Shown here in pieces: positions 17,900-27,106 of a stretch of 64,000 nucleotides of DNA. Made by a program: the position numbers and the translations under genes. How positions within the stretch are numbered: position 1 is the first letter of the stretch; every line of letters begins with the position of its first letter. The stretch is taken from the NCBI RefSeq assembly GCF_000019225.1, contig NC_010995.1:1248501-1312500 (forward strand). Direction: 5' to 3'. The notes below the pieces were generated by a model. It did not search any database and was not told the DNA's origin. It saw only the letters and a program-made list of their open reading frames with translations. Source of the DNA: Cellvibrio japonicus Ueda107 (GTDB lineage Bacteria > Pseudomonadota > Gammaproteobacteria > Pseudomonadales > Cellvibrionaceae).

Positions 17900-19075
17900 A
17901 TGTTCAAAATCAAAACCTATAACACTATTTCGGTAAAAGGCCTTAACCGTTTTGCTCGCGAAAAATACGAAATCGCCAGCGATATTGGCCAACCCGATGC
18001 CTATATCCTGCGCAGCCACAAGTTACACGGTGAGCCATTGCCAGAGAGTGTCAAGGCAGTAGCGCGTGCCGGTGCAGGTACCAATAACGTACCGGTTGAT
18101 GAGTACACCAAAAAAGGCGTGGTGGTATTCAATTCGCCAGGCGCCAATGCCAATGCGGTAAAGGAACTGGTGCTGGCAGGTATGTTGCTGGGTTCGCGCG
18201 GTATTCTATCGGGCATGGAGTATGTGCAAACCCTGACACACATGACCGACGCTGACGAGATGTCCAAGCTGCTGGAAAAAGAAAAATCCAATTTTGCCGG
18301 TTATGAATTGCAGGGTAAAACCCTGGGGATTGTAGGGTTGGGGGCTATTGGTTCATTGATTGCGGATGCTGCGTTGGCACTGGGTATGAACGTTGTCGGT
18401 TTTGATCCGGCGCTGTCTGTAGAGGCTGCCTGGAGATTACCGAGCCAGGTGGGGCGTATGGAAAACCTGCAATCGCTGCTGGCGCGCTCTGATTACATCA
18501 CCTTGCACGTGCCTGCCATTCCTGCCACCAGGCATATGATCAATGCCGATACCCTAAAGGTTGTGAAAAAGGGGGCAACCCTGCTCAACTTTGCGCGTGA
18601 AGCCATTGTGGATGCCCATGCAGTTGTGGAAAGCCTGGATGCAGGCCATTTGGGCCGGTATATTTGCGATTTCCCTGAGCCGATTTTGCTCAAGCGCAAA
18701 GATGTCTATGCCATGCCGCACATAGGCGCCAGCACAGAAGAAGCGGAAGAAAACTGTGCGATCATGGCCGCTGACCAGCTGATGGATTACCTGGAGAACG
18801 GTAATATCAAAAATTCAGTCAACTTCCCGGCTGTCTCCATGGATCGCGGCCCCGGCATAGGTGCGCGTATTACGTTTTCTAACGAGAACGTGTCCGGTGT
18901 ATTGGGCCATGTGTTATCGATCCTGGCCGATAACAAGGTCAACGTGGTTGATATGGTGAACAAAAGCCGCGGTGACGTAGCCTATAACATTATTGATGTT
19001 GCGGGGGCTCCTGATGCGTCGGTTATTGACGCTATCGCCAAGGTAGACCATGTCATTGCGGTACGGGTGATTTAA
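17900..19075 (+). CDS. serA: D-3-phosphoglycerate dehydrogenase
   Basis: Oxidises 3-phosphoglycerate to 3-phosphohydroxypyruvate with NAD, the first step of serine synthesis. The 391-aa product has the substrate-binding GAGTNNVPVD, the NAD motif GIVGLGAIGSLIADAALALGM (starting near residue 145) and the catalytic histidine region MPHIGASTEEAEENCA. A C-terminal ACT domain (about 320-391, VSGVLGHVLSILADNKVNV) implies serine feedback. The start follows AGAAGGAAAA; an in-frame start at 17867 precedes that site and was rejected. The next gene begins five bases after the stop. Confidence 0.95.
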   Translation: MFKIKTYNTISVKGLNRFAREKYEIASDIGQPDAYILRSHKLHGEPLPESVKAVARAGAGTNNVPVDEYTKKGVVVFNSPGANANAVKELVLAGMLLGSRGILSGMEYVQTLTHMTDADEMSKLLEKEKSNFAGYELQGKTLGIVGLGAIGSLIADAALALGMNVVGFDPALSVEAAWRLPSQVGRMENLQSLLARSDYITLHVPAIPATRHMINADTLKVVKKGATLLNFAREAIVDAHAVVESLDAGHLGRYICDFPEPILLKRKDVYAMPHIGASTEEAEENCAIMAADQLMDYLENGNIKNSVNFPAVSMDRGPGIGARITFSNENVSGVLGHVLSILADNKVNVVDMVNKSRGDVAYNIIDVAGAPDASVIDAIAKVDHVIAVRVI

Positions 19076-19079
19076 GCCT

Positions 19080-19394
19080 GTGTATAAGCTGGTGTTCTTT
19101 GTGCCTGAAACCCATCTCGACGCGGTAAAAGCAGCGGTGTTTGCGGCGGGTGCAGGGCGCATTGGCAAGTATGCAGAGTGCTGCTGGCAAGTGCCTGGGC
19201 AAGGGCAATTTCGCCCCTTGCCCGGCAGCCAGCCGTTTCTGGGTTGTGAAAATCAGCTTGAGCAAATACCTGAGTTTCGGGTAGAAATGGTCTGTGAGGA
19301 CGCCTGCATTCGCGCTGCGGTCATTGCCCTGCGCGAGGCTCATCCCTATGAAGAGCCTGCGTTTGATGTGTGGCGTTTGGAGGATCTGTTTTAA
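19080..19394 (+). CDS. NIF3/YqfO-like small protein
   Basis: A 104-aa protein of the CutA-like YqfO type, the stand-alone form of the domain inserted in NIF3/DUF34 proteins. It opens with YKLVFFVPETHLDAVKAAVFAAGAGRIGKY and ends with AHPYEEPAFDVW, both typical. It starts with GTG five bases after serA and has no strong ribosome site of its own, so it is probably translated by coupling. Members are often found alone and have no settled biochemical role; metal binding has been proposed for the family. Confidence 0.8.
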   Translation: MYKLVFFVPETHLDAVKAAVFAAGAGRIGKYAECCWQVPGQGQFRPLPGSQPFLGCENQLEQIPEFRVEMVCEDACIRAAVIALREAHPYEEPAFDVWRLEDLF

Positions 19395-19413
19395 TCATCC
19401 CTCGCGAGGTTTC

Positions 19414-20007
19414 ATGAAAAACGCGTTGCTTGAACCTTTGCGCCAACAGCTTTTACCTTTGCCTGACAAGCTACTGCCAGGTGAATCCCTCTACGGCCAG
19501 GCGGCTGTGCTGGTACTGATCAGCCGCACCCCGGAACCCAGTCTCCTTTACACCAAACGAGCCGATCACCTGCGCTCACACGCGGGGGAGGTCTGCTTTC
19601 CCGGCGGTCACTGGGAGCCTGGGGATCTCCATCTGGCGGATACCGCCTTGCGCGAAACCTGGGAGGAGATAGGGTTATCCTCTTACTCCATAGAATTACT
19701 GGGGTGCCTTGAGCCAGGACATACCCGTGCAGGAACTCCTGTACAGCCGGTGGTGGGCACCTATGATCCCCATGTGCCTTTGGTGGCTAATCCGGCGGAG
19801 CTGGATGTTATTTTCCAGGTTCCTTTGGCGGATTTTCGGCGTGGTATTCAGGTTCGTACGGATCGTATTTTACGGCAGGGGATTGAGTATCGGGTTCCGG
19901 CCTACCGCTATCAGCATTATGAGATATGGGGGTTTACCGCGGCGATAACCGCCCGTTTGTTGAAATATCTGGACAATTCGGCTGACGTACCTGTAGGGGT
20001 TCTATAG
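19414..20007 (+). CDS. Nudix hydrolase, CoA pyrophosphatase-like (NudL type)
   Basis: A 197-aa Nudix enzyme. The box reads GGHWEPGDLHLADTALRETW followed by EEIGL, with the metal-binding RETWEE. Before it lies TKRADHLRSHAGEVCFPGG, which matches the extra signature of the CoA-diphosphatase subgroup, so the likely reaction is cleavage of CoA or acyl-CoA to phosphopantetheine and 3',5'-ADP. The chosen start follows a GCGAGG site; a longer frame from 19294 overlaps the preceding gene. It may share a message with serA and the YqfO-like gene. A fatty acyl-CoA ligase gene is next, but across a 330-bp gap. Confidence 0.85.
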   Translation: MKNALLEPLRQQLLPLPDKLLPGESLYGQAAVLVLISRTPEPSLLYTKRADHLRSHAGEVCFPGGHWEPGDLHLADTALRETWEEIGLSSYSIELLGCLEPGHTRAGTPVQPVVGTYDPHVPLVANPAELDVIFQVPLADFRRGIQVRTDRILRQGIEYRVPAYRYQHYEIWGFTAAITARLLKYLDNSADVPVGVL

Positions 20008-20337
20008 CGTCAGGTGTATGTCAGGGAGAGGTTGTGATTAACAAGATGATGAGGGATAACATGGGGAATTTATCCAATAACCCGTGTCTATCCTGAGCCG
20101 TGTCCGGCAGGCGCTTTACTGCGTCCTGGTGAAATCGCTACGGCATCGGTAGATTATCTCATCCATTCGGGCTATCTTTTGATGGCTCATGATGGAAACC
20201 GTCACTATTTGACGCAGTTTTTTACGATTCCGGTTGACCACTTCACCGTATCAACTGCCATCTACACAGGTGGTGAACCCGGTAATAAGACTGCCTGCGA
20301 AAATTTTTGAAAAACACAATAACAAGGGAGGCCTAGC
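20008..20337 (+). other. 330-bp intergenic region before fadD
   Basis: No supported gene is present. A frame without stops runs from 20054 into fadD but lacks an initiator and ribosome site until an internal ATG at 20183, and its translation resembles no family I know. A GTG at 20035 with an upstream GGGAGAGG could give only a 21-aa peptide. The last bases hold the good fadD ribosome site AAGGGAGG. Confidence 0.5.
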
Positions 20338-21966
20338 ATGCCATTGAATTACAACAGAACAATTGCTGACGTATTTGCGGAATCTTGCAGGGAATTTGCC
20401 AGTGCTCCCGCATTTACCTGTATGGGGCGTACGCTCAGCTATGCGGATCTGGATCGACTATCGGGTGCCTTTGCGGCGTATCTGCAGCAGCATACCTCCC
20501 TCAAACCGGGAGATCGTGTTGCGGTTCAATTACCTAATATTTTGCAATATCCAGTAGCAGTATTTGGCATCCTGCGTGCCGGTATGGTGGTCGTCAATAC
20601 CAATCCACTCTACACAGCCCATGAAATCAAACACCAGCTCAATGATTCCGGTGCAAAAGCACTGGTTGTATTGGCGAATATTGCCAAAAATGCGGCTGCG
20701 GTTATTGCGGAAACCAATGTCGAGCAGGTTATCGTTACAGAACTTGCTGATTTACACACCCCTTTTAAACGTGTACTGCTGAATTTTGCAGTGAAATACG
20801 TAAAAAAAATGGTGCCACCTTTCCAGTTTCCTCACCAGGTTCCTTTTAATGAAGCGCTTGCCAAAGCCAGTGTGTCTTTCACGCCAGTAACACGCGACCA
20901 CGAAGATATTGCAGTGTTGCAATATACGGGGGGGACTACAGGTGTTGCCAAAGGGGCCATGTTGTCCAATCGCAACCTGGTTGCCAATATGCTGCAAGTC
21001 AACGATCACATGAAAACCGTGTTTCGTCCCCAGCAGGAATTTTATGTGGCGCCGCTGCCGCTTTATCATATCTATTCGTTTACCATCCATTGCACATCGG
21101 CCATGGCATTGGGGAATCACAGTTTATTGATCCCCAATCCGCGCGATATTCCCGGATTTGTGAAAGCCCTGAAGCAGGTTCCGTTCACTTTTTTCGTGGG
21201 ACTTAACACGCTTTTTAACGCCTTGTTACGCAACCCGGATTTCCAAAAATTGGATTTTAGTCATCTTCGCTTATCATCGTCTGGCGGCATGGCATTAACG
21301 ACCGAAACTGCCCATCATTGGGTGGAATTAACCAAGGCACCCTTGACGGAGGGATATGGCCTGACAGAAACCTCACCGGTACTGTGTATTAATCCGGTGG
21401 ATAATGTGCAGTTAGGAACCGTTGGTATTCCGGTAATGGATACAGAGTGTAAGGTCATTGATGAGCATGGAAACAGTTTGCCAACCGGAGAGGCTGGTGA
21501 ATTGTGTGTGCGAGGTCCCCAGGTTATGAAAGGTTACTGGCAGCGCCCTGACGCTACGGCTGAAGTGCTGGATGCCGATGGTTGGTTTAAAACCGGTGAT
21601 ATTGCGATTATCCAGGCGGATGGTTTTGTCAAAATTGTGGATCGCAAGAAAGACATGATTAACGTGTCCGGCTTTAAGGTGTTTCCCAACGAAGTCGAGG
21701 ATGTTCTTTGCAGCCACCCGGATATTATTGAGGCTGCTGTTGTGGGTATTCCCGATGGTGACGGCAGCGAACAGGTCAAAGCCTTTATTGTGACCTCCAA
21801 TCCTGAGTTGAGCCTCGAACAAGTACGTAAATATGCCAAGGAGCAACTGACTCCCTATAAGGTGCCCCACCTGGTGGAGTTTCGCAAAGAATTACCCAAA
21901 ACCAATGTGGGTAAAATTTTGCGCAGGGAATTGCGCGATCAGGAAGTCGCTGCGAAAAAGGCGTGA
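20338..21966 (+). CDS. fadD: Long-chain fatty acid-CoA ligase
   Basis: Activates fatty acids to acyl-CoA with ATP through an acyl-adenylate. The 542-aa protein has the P-loop-like YTGGTTGVAKGA, the adenylate motif EGYGLTETSP, the hinge DRKKDMINVSGFKVFPNEVE and the C-terminal catalytic lysine region KTNVGKILRREL. The start is ATG 20338 behind AAGGGAGG. It is transcribed alone and ends at a terminator. The best family match by motif is FadD rather than a short-chain ligase, but chain-length preference is not visible in the sequence. Confidence 0.92.
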   Translation: MPLNYNRTIADVFAESCREFASAPAFTCMGRTLSYADLDRLSGAFAAYLQQHTSLKPGDRVAVQLPNILQYPVAVFGILRAGMVVVNTNPLYTAHEIKHQLNDSGAKALVVLANIAKNAAAVIAETNVEQVIVTELADLHTPFKRVLLNFAVKYVKKMVPPFQFPHQVPFNEALAKASVSFTPVTRDHEDIAVLQYTGGTTGVAKGAMLSNRNLVANMLQVNDHMKTVFRPQQEFYVAPLPLYHIYSFTIHCTSAMALGNHSLLIPNPRDIPGFVKALKQVPFTFFVGLNTLFNALLRNPDFQKLDFSHLRLSSSGGMALTTETAHHWVELTKAPLTEGYGLTETSPVLCINPVDNVQLGTVGIPVMDTECKVIDEHGNSLPTGEAGELCVRGPQVMKGYWQRPDATAEVLDADGWFKTGDIAIIQADGFVKIVDRKKDMINVSGFKVFPNEVEDVLCSHPDIIEAAVVGIPDGDGSEQVKAFIVTSNPELSLEQVRKYAKEQLTPYKVPHLVEFRKELPKTNVGKILRRELRDQEVAAKKA

Positions 21967-21988
21967 TCAGCATTTATCTGACTGCACA

Positions 21989-22026
21989 AACCCGCGCGTG
22001 GTAATTCACGGGCGGGTTGTTTTTTC
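21989..22026 (+). terminator. Terminator after fadD
   Basis: A hairpin with outer stem AACCCGC/GCGGGTT and inner CGTG/CACG, followed by a T-run. Confidence 0.75.
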
Positions 22027-22051
22027 TGAATAACGGTTAAAAGGAGTCGCT

Positions 22052-22981
22052 ATGTTTGACGTAATTGATAGTTCTGTCATTATTTTTGTTGCACTTGCCA
22101 TCTTTCTGATTATGAAAGTGGTAAAGAGTGTACCCCAGGGGCATAACTGGACAGTAGAGCGTTTCGGAAAATTCACCCGCCTGTTGCATCCCGGCCTGAA
22201 TTTAATTGTGCCCTTTATCGATAACGTTGGCCGCAAGGTGATCGTTATGGAGCAGGTACTGGATATCCAGCCCCAGGAAGTGATCAGTGCGGATAACGCT
22301 ATGGTTACTGCAGATGCCGTGTGTTTTTTCCAGATAATGGATGCGGCAAAAGCCTCTTATGAAGTCAATAACCTGCATCACGCCATGCAAAACCTGGTAA
22401 TGACCAATATTCGTGCAGTCCTGGGTTCTATGGAGCTGGACCAGATCCTGTCAAATCGCGATAGCATTAATACCAGCCTGTTGTTGAAGGTCGATGAAGC
22501 GACATCGCCCTGGGGTATTAAGGTCACGCGTATTGAAATTAAAGACATTACCCCGCCGCGCGATCTGGTCGATGCAATGGCAAACCAAATGAAAGCCGAG
22601 CGTGAAAAGCGGGCGCAAATCCTGCGTGCAGAAGGTGAGCGCGAGGCAGCCATTAAAGTGGCAGAGGGGGAGAAACGCGCACAGATACTCAAGGCGGAGG
22701 GCGCCAGGGAAGCAGCATTCCTGGAAGCTGAGGCGCGTGAGCGCGAGGCCCAGGCAGAAGCCAAAGCCACCCAGTTTGTCAGCGACGCCATTGCGGCAGG
22801 CAATCCCCAGGCGATCAATTACTTTATTGCACAAAAATACGTGGATGCCCTGGGTACATTGGCGGCTTCGGATAATGGAAAAGTTATTTTAATGCCGCTC
22901 GAAGCCTCCAGTGTGATTGGTTCAATCGGCGGTATTAATGAGCTTATTAAATCAGCGGTTGATTCCTCGGCTAAAAAATAG
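22052..22981 (+). CDS. qmcA: SPFH/stomatin-like membrane protein (QmcA type)
   Basis: A 309-aa protein with one N-terminal membrane helix (about residues 6-24), an SPFH domain starting near VPQGHNWTVERFGKF and a long Glu/Ala/Arg-rich coiled coil (about 185-245, repeated AEGEREAA-like units), then a short C-terminal helix. Such proteins form large rings in the membrane and scaffold other proteins or FtsH-type proteases. The NfeD-like gene follows eight bases downstream, the usual arrangement in which the two products act together. An AAAAGGAG ribosome site supports the start. A patatin-like lipase gene follows, which may imply a common membrane-lipid role, but that is only inference. Confidence 0.9.
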   Translation: MFDVIDSSVIIFVALAIFLIMKVVKSVPQGHNWTVERFGKFTRLLHPGLNLIVPFIDNVGRKVIVMEQVLDIQPQEVISADNAMVTADAVCFFQIMDAAKASYEVNNLHHAMQNLVMTNIRAVLGSMELDQILSNRDSINTSLLLKVDEATSPWGIKVTRIEIKDITPPRDLVDAMANQMKAEREKRAQILRAEGEREAAIKVAEGEKRAQILKAEGAREAAFLEAEAREREAQAEAKATQFVSDAIAAGNPQAINYFIAQKYVDALGTLAASDNGKVILMPLEASSVIGSIGGINELIKSAVDSSAKK

Positions 22982-22989
22982 GTGTAGCC

Positions 22990-23466
22990 ATGATCGATTT
23001 TTTTCTGAACCTGCAGGCCTGGCATTGGCTGACACTTGGCATTTTTGTGTTGATCCTTGAGCTGTTGGGCGCGGGGGGATTTTTGCTGGGGATCGGTATT
23101 GCCTCATTGGTTGTAGCGAGTGTGTTGGCGCTGGTTCCCGGACTGGGATGGCATTGGCAGTTCGTTATTTTTGCTGTGTTGTCTGTCGTTGTAACACTGG
23201 TGTATTGGAAACGCTTCCGTCGCTTTAATGAAAAAACAGAGCAGCCATTACTCAATTCACGTGTACAGAGACTGATTGGCCGCAAGGTGCCTTTATTAAC
23301 GCCTATTACCAATGGTCGCGGTAAAGTCCAGATTGAAGATGCCTTATGGACGGTTTCGGCAACACGGGAGCTTGCACAGGGGACGGCCGTTGTGGTTACC
23401 GGTGCAGAAGGCATGACGCTTTTGGTGGAAGCCGTAGAAACTGTGGCAGATGAGAGTAGTACTTAA
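22990..23466 (+). CDS. NfeD-like membrane protein
   Basis: A 158-aa protein with two or three membrane helices in the first 75 residues (including LTLGIFVLILELLGAGGFLL) and a soluble C-terminal OB-fold of the NfeD type (about 85-150, with LIGRKVPLL and GRGKVQIEDALWTV). It is the short form, lacking the N-terminal ClpP-like protease domain. It is probably translated from the same message as the SPFH protein and stabilises or anchors it. An alternative start was not needed because the ATG lies eight bases after the upstream stop with TAGGTG before it. Confidence 0.85.
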   Translation: MIDFFLNLQAWHWLTLGIFVLILELLGAGGFLLGIGIASLVVASVLALVPGLGWHWQFVIFAVLSVVVTLVYWKRFRRFNEKTEQPLLNSRVQRLIGRKVPLLTPITNGRGKVQIEDALWTVSATRELAQGTAVVVTGAEGMTLLVEAVETVADESST

Positions 23467-23478
23467 CGATAAGAACCC

Positions 23479-24618
23479 ATGAAACGAGCTTTGGTTTTAT
23501 CGGGCGGTGGTGCCCGCGCTGCCTATCAGGTAGGTGTGTTGCAGGCACTGGCTGAATTAATTCCCGATTCGCTGGAAAATCCATTTCCGATTATTTGCGG
23601 CACTTCTGCAGGGGCGATCAATGCACTGGCATTGGCTGCACATTCCGGTGGGTTTAAGTCGGCGGTTAACTCCCTTGCCGGTATTTGGCAAAGCCTGGAA
23701 GTTGGCCAGGTCTATAAATACGATTGGTGGGATATTGTCAAAGGTGTAGGTTATGTCGGTATGTCGCTGTTCAACCAGGGGGTTGGCAGTGGCAGGCCAT
23801 TATCGCTATTGGATAATGCGCCACTGTGGACCCTCCTTGGCAACACCATCAATTTTGAAAACCTGGATAAGGTGATCGCAGATCGAAAACTCTGGGCAGT
23901 CAGTGTCTCGGCAACCGGGTATACCTCCGGGCACTCGGTGAGCTTTTTCCAGGGGCAGCCGGAAATTGAAGCCTGGGCGCGTTATCGCCGACTGGGAATG
24001 CGCACCCAGTTGCGTCTGGAACACTTGATTGCATCCTCCGCCATTCCCACGATTTTTCCGGCAGTCAGGATTGACCGTGAATATTTTGGTGATGGAGCCC
24101 TGCGTCAGTTAGCACCGATCAGCCCGGCATTGCACCTGGGGGCGGATGCGCTGTTTGTGATTGGTGTCAGCGGCAATCGCCGTGCAAGCAAGGCGAACCG
24201 CCGTGTGCCTCTGCGCCATTCTCCCTCGATGGGACAAATTATCGGCCACCTGTTTAACAGTGCCTTTGTGGATGCGCTGGATAGCGACCTTGAGCATTTG
24301 GAGCGAATGAACGAGCTGCTTCACTTTATTCCTGAGCAGCAGCGCCTGGATGCCGGTATCCAGCTTCGCCCGGTGGACAATATGGTGATTTCTCCCACGG
24401 CGCCGCTGGATGTTATCGCTGGCCGCAATATTCGCTATTTGCCCAATAGCCTGCGTTTTTTCCTGCGCGCCATAGGGGCGACGGCTCGCGGTGGCGGTGC
24501 AACTGCTGCCAGTTATTTATTGTTTTCTAATGAGTTCATTACTGACCTGATGGAGTTGGGACGGCAGGATGCGTTGGCGGATGCCGAAAACATCAAGGCG
24601 TTTTTTGCAGAGCGTTAA
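23479..24618 (+). CDS. Patatin-like phospholipase
   Basis: A 379-aa serine lipid acyl hydrolase of the patatin group. The oxyanion-hole GGGARAAYQVGVLQAL is at residues 9-24, the nucleophile elbow GTSAG at about 41-45 and the dyad aspartate in FGDGALRQ. No signal peptide is visible, so it should act on the inner face of the membrane or in the cytoplasm. A C-terminal extension past residue 270 has no recognised domain. It follows the NfeD gene by 12 bp and is likely the last gene of the SPFH-NfeD-patatin operon, ending at a bidirectional terminator. Confidence 0.88.
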   Translation: MKRALVLSGGGARAAYQVGVLQALAELIPDSLENPFPIICGTSAGAINALALAAHSGGFKSAVNSLAGIWQSLEVGQVYKYDWWDIVKGVGYVGMSLFNQGVGSGRPLSLLDNAPLWTLLGNTINFENLDKVIADRKLWAVSVSATGYTSGHSVSFFQGQPEIEAWARYRRLGMRTQLRLEHLIASSAIPTIFPAVRIDREYFGDGALRQLAPISPALHLGADALFVIGVSGNRRASKANRRVPLRHSPSMGQIIGHLFNSAFVDALDSDLEHLERMNELLHFIPEQQRLDAGIQLRPVDNMVISPTAPLDVIAGRNIRYLPNSLRFFLRAIGATARGGGATAASYLLFSNEFITDLMELGRQDALADAENIKAFFAER

Positions 24619-24632
24619 GTCCCTGATTGTGA

Positions 24633-24670
24633 ACCCTAAAAAACGCCGCGGTTGCGGCGTTTTTTAGGGT
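24633..24670. terminator. Bidirectional terminator between patatin and sulfite reductase genes
   Basis: A perfect 17-bp stem containing ACGCCGC/GCGGCGT, flanked by A- and T-runs, with a 4-nt loop, placed between convergent genes. Confidence 0.9.
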
Positions 24671-24686
24671 CGGTGTGCACACACTA

Positions 24687-25190
24687 TCAGGCGCGACGGC
24701 GGAACAGCGGCAGTGGCTGATCAACAGACGCCTGATAATATTCCTGGAAGTCGTTCAGGGATTTTACGGCTTCTTCCAAACTGGTTTCACTATTGGCAAA
24801 TGCAAAGGCGTTGACACCGCAGCGGCGCAAATAACACAGTTGGTCGCGGATAAAGTTGCCAATCGCGCGCAACTCGCCGGTAAAACCATAGCGTTCGCGC
24901 AGCAGGCGCGCACTGGAAAAAGCCCGGCCATCCATAAAGAGCGGGAAGTTAACGGCAATCACCGGGAAGCGTTTGGCGTCTTCACCAATCTGCTCTGCGC
25001 TTTCATCGCTGTCCAGCCACACACCTATATCGGTGCGCGCCTGCAGGCTGTCTTTCTGTGCATTCCACACGGAGAGGGGCACAATCACCTGGCCAGCAGG
25101 TACTTCTGCACTGATGGCATCCGCTTCGGGTTTGGCGAGCAGTGTCCAGGTATCATCGACGATAGCGCCATCTTTAATGAGCTTTGACAT
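24687..25190 (-). CDS. DUF934 protein, partner of sulfite reductase
   Basis: A 167-aa protein of the DUF934 family, almost always encoded next to a CysI-type reductase in proteobacteria without a CysJ neighbour. Its start overlaps the end of cysI by 17 bp, so the two are translated together. The sequence FPLFMDGRAFSSARLLRERYGFTGELRAIG is the conserved core. It is proposed to help electron delivery or assembly of the reductase, but its activity is not established. The start MSKLIKDG follows an AAGGAGAAAG site. Confidence 0.88.
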   Translation of the reverse strand: MSKLIKDGAIVDDTWTLLAKPEADAISAEVPAGQVIVPLSVWNAQKDSLQARTDIGVWLDSDESAEQIGEDAKRFPVIAVNFPLFMDGRAFSSARLLRERYGFTGELRAIGNFIRDQLCYLRRCGVNAFAFANSETSLEEAVKSLNDFQEYYQASVDQPLPLFRRRA

Positions 25191-26838
25191 AAACTTTCTC
25201 CTTGAAGGGAGCAGCACCTATACGGCGGTAGGTGTCGATAAACAATTCTTCATCGGTGCGGTTGGCAACATAAACGTCGACAATTTTTTGAATAACCGAT
25301 GGCATTTCCTCGGCGCTGAACGATGGGCCAAGTACATCGCCCAGTGACGCATCGTTACTGGCGTTACCGCCCAGTTGCACCTGATAGAACTCACGTCCGC
25401 CCTTGTCCACACCCAGGATGCCGATGTGACCCACATGGTGATGGCCGCAGGCATTCATGCAGCCGGAGATATTCAAATCGAGGTCGCCCAGGTCGTATAC
25501 ATAATCCAGGTCTTCAAACTGGCGCTGGATGGCTTCGGCAATAGGAATGGATTTGGCATTGGCGAGTGAACAAAAATCGCCGCCGGGGCAGCAGATAATA
25601 TCGGTGATGGTGCCGATGTTGGGGGTCGCGAAGCCGGCAGCTTTGGCTTTTTGCCAGAGGCTGAACAACTCGGTTTTCTTCACATCGGCCAGCACCACAT
25701 TTTGCTCATGGGTGGTACGCGCTTCGCTGAAGCTGAATTCATCGGCCAGGTCGGCAATGATTTCCAGCTGGGTATCGGTGATATCACCCGGCGCCACACC
25801 GGTGGGCTTGAGTGACAGGGTGACGGCGGCATAGCCGGGCACCTTGTGGCTGCGCACATTGCGCTGCAACCATTTGCTAAAGGCGAGGTTGTCAGCGGCT
25901 TGCGCTTCCAATGCAGCCTGGGCGGCATTGTCATCAATCGTGTCGTAGGCGGGGGCGGTGAAGAAGCCCTTGGCGCGCTCGATTTCTTCACGTGTCAACT
26001 TGTTGTAGCCGTCTTTCAGGTGCTGCCATTCATCTTCGACTTTTTGTGCGAAGACTTCCGGAGTCAGGGCGCGTACCAGGATTTTGATGCGGGCCTTGTA
26101 TTTGTTATCGCGGCGACCGTAGAGGTTATACACGCGCAGGATGGCTTCCAAATAGGAGAGCAGGTCCGCTTCCGGCAGGAAATCGCGTATGACGGCACCT
26201 ATACAGGGGGTGCGGCCCAAACCGCCACCCACATAGACCTGGAAGCCTACATCGCCCTTATCGCTGAGCAGGATCTGCAGGCCGATATCGTGTACCTGTA
26301 CGGCGGCGCGATCCCGGGTGGAACCGGTCACGGCAATTTTGAATTTACGCGGCAGGAAGGCGAACTCCGGATGGAAGCTGGACCATTGGCGAATAATTTC
26401 ACAGTAGGGGCGAGGATCGACGCTTTCGTCGGGCGCTATACCGGCAAACTGATCCGAGGTGGTGTTGCGAATACAGTTACCGCTCGACTGGGTACCGTGC
26501 ATTCCCACTTCAGCCAACTCGGCGAGGATATCGGGTACTTCGGTCAGGTCGGGCCAGTTGTACTGGATGTTCTGGCGAGTACTGACATGGCAATAGCCTT
26601 TATCGTAGTGGCGTGCGATATGCGCCAACTTGCGCAATTGGGTGGAGTTGATCATGCCGTAGGGCACATTAATGCGTAGCATAGGCGCCAGGCGCTGGAC
26701 ATAGAGGCCATTTTGTAAACGCAGCGGCAGGAACTGTTCCGGCGGAAGCTCACCCGCCAGAAAACGGGTAGTCTGATCGCGAAACTGGGCGATACGCTGA
26801 CGCAAAATGCTGTGGTCGTATTCGTCGTAGATATACAT
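25174..26838 (-). CDS. cysI: Sulfite reductase hemoprotein subunit (nitrite/sulfite reductase family)
   Basis: Reduces sulfite to sulfide with six electrons during sulfate assimilation. The 554-aa product has the two half-repeats of the family and the siroheme/[4Fe-4S] cysteines in CCPGGDFCSLANAKS and SGCMNACGHHHVGHIG. The start MYIYDEYDH is the family N-terminus; a frame open to 26940 adds unrelated residues. No flavoprotein CysJ lies nearby and the DUF934 gene takes its usual place, so the donor may be a ferredoxin or a distant CysJ. It is divergent from rluA across 268 bp, in which no CysB site could be assigned with confidence. Confidence 0.92.
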   Translation of the reverse strand: MYIYDEYDHSILRQRIAQFRDQTTRFLAGELPPEQFLPLRLQNGLYVQRLAPMLRINVPYGMINSTQLRKLAHIARHYDKGYCHVSTRQNIQYNWPDLTEVPDILAELAEVGMHGTQSSGNCIRNTTSDQFAGIAPDESVDPRPYCEIIRQWSSFHPEFAFLPRKFKIAVTGSTRDRAAVQVHDIGLQILLSDKGDVGFQVYVGGGLGRTPCIGAVIRDFLPEADLLSYLEAILRVYNLYGRRDNKYKARIKILVRALTPEVFAQKVEDEWQHLKDGYNKLTREEIERAKGFFTAPAYDTIDDNAAQAALEAQAADNLAFSKWLQRNVRSHKVPGYAAVTLSLKPTGVAPGDITDTQLEIIADLADEFSFSEARTTHEQNVVLADVKKTELFSLWQKAKAAGFATPNIGTITDIICCPGGDFCSLANAKSIPIAEAIQRQFEDLDYVYDLGDLDLNISGCMNACGHHHVGHIGILGVDKGGREFYQVQLGGNASNDASLGDVLGPSFSAEEMPSVIQKIVDVYVANRTDEELFIDTYRRIGAAPFKEKVYVKAH

Positions 26839-27106
26839 CGGGGTACCGGTTGCTTGGGTCTTAAAATAAGGCGCGCAGGATACAGGAAAAGAGCCCTTCC
26901 CGCGAGTTTTGGGGCCGAAAAATAGCAGTCCTGGCGACAAATGTGAACAAACCTTTGGCGCTAAGCATGTTCCTGAAAGTTATCCATCTGCACAGTGTTT
27001 TACGCTTATCGACTGCACTGATAAGAAGCCTCCTGGTATCGATCGATGAAGCCGGTGTATAGCGGGGCTGGTATCATGGCACTCCCTGTTAATTGCATAA
27101 AATACT

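Noticed and set aside
20054..20337. Stop-free frame before fadD
   Set aside because: It has no initiator near its 5' end, no ribosome site, and its translation resembles nothing known.
22602..22892. Additional overlapping genes in the SPFH coiled-coil region
   Set aside because: Repetitive codons for Glu, Ala and Arg open other frames; no ribosome site or family match.
27005..27025. CTTATC/GATAAG inverted repeat between cysI and rluA as an operator
   Set aside because: The arms are only 6 bp and a repeat this short is expected by chance.
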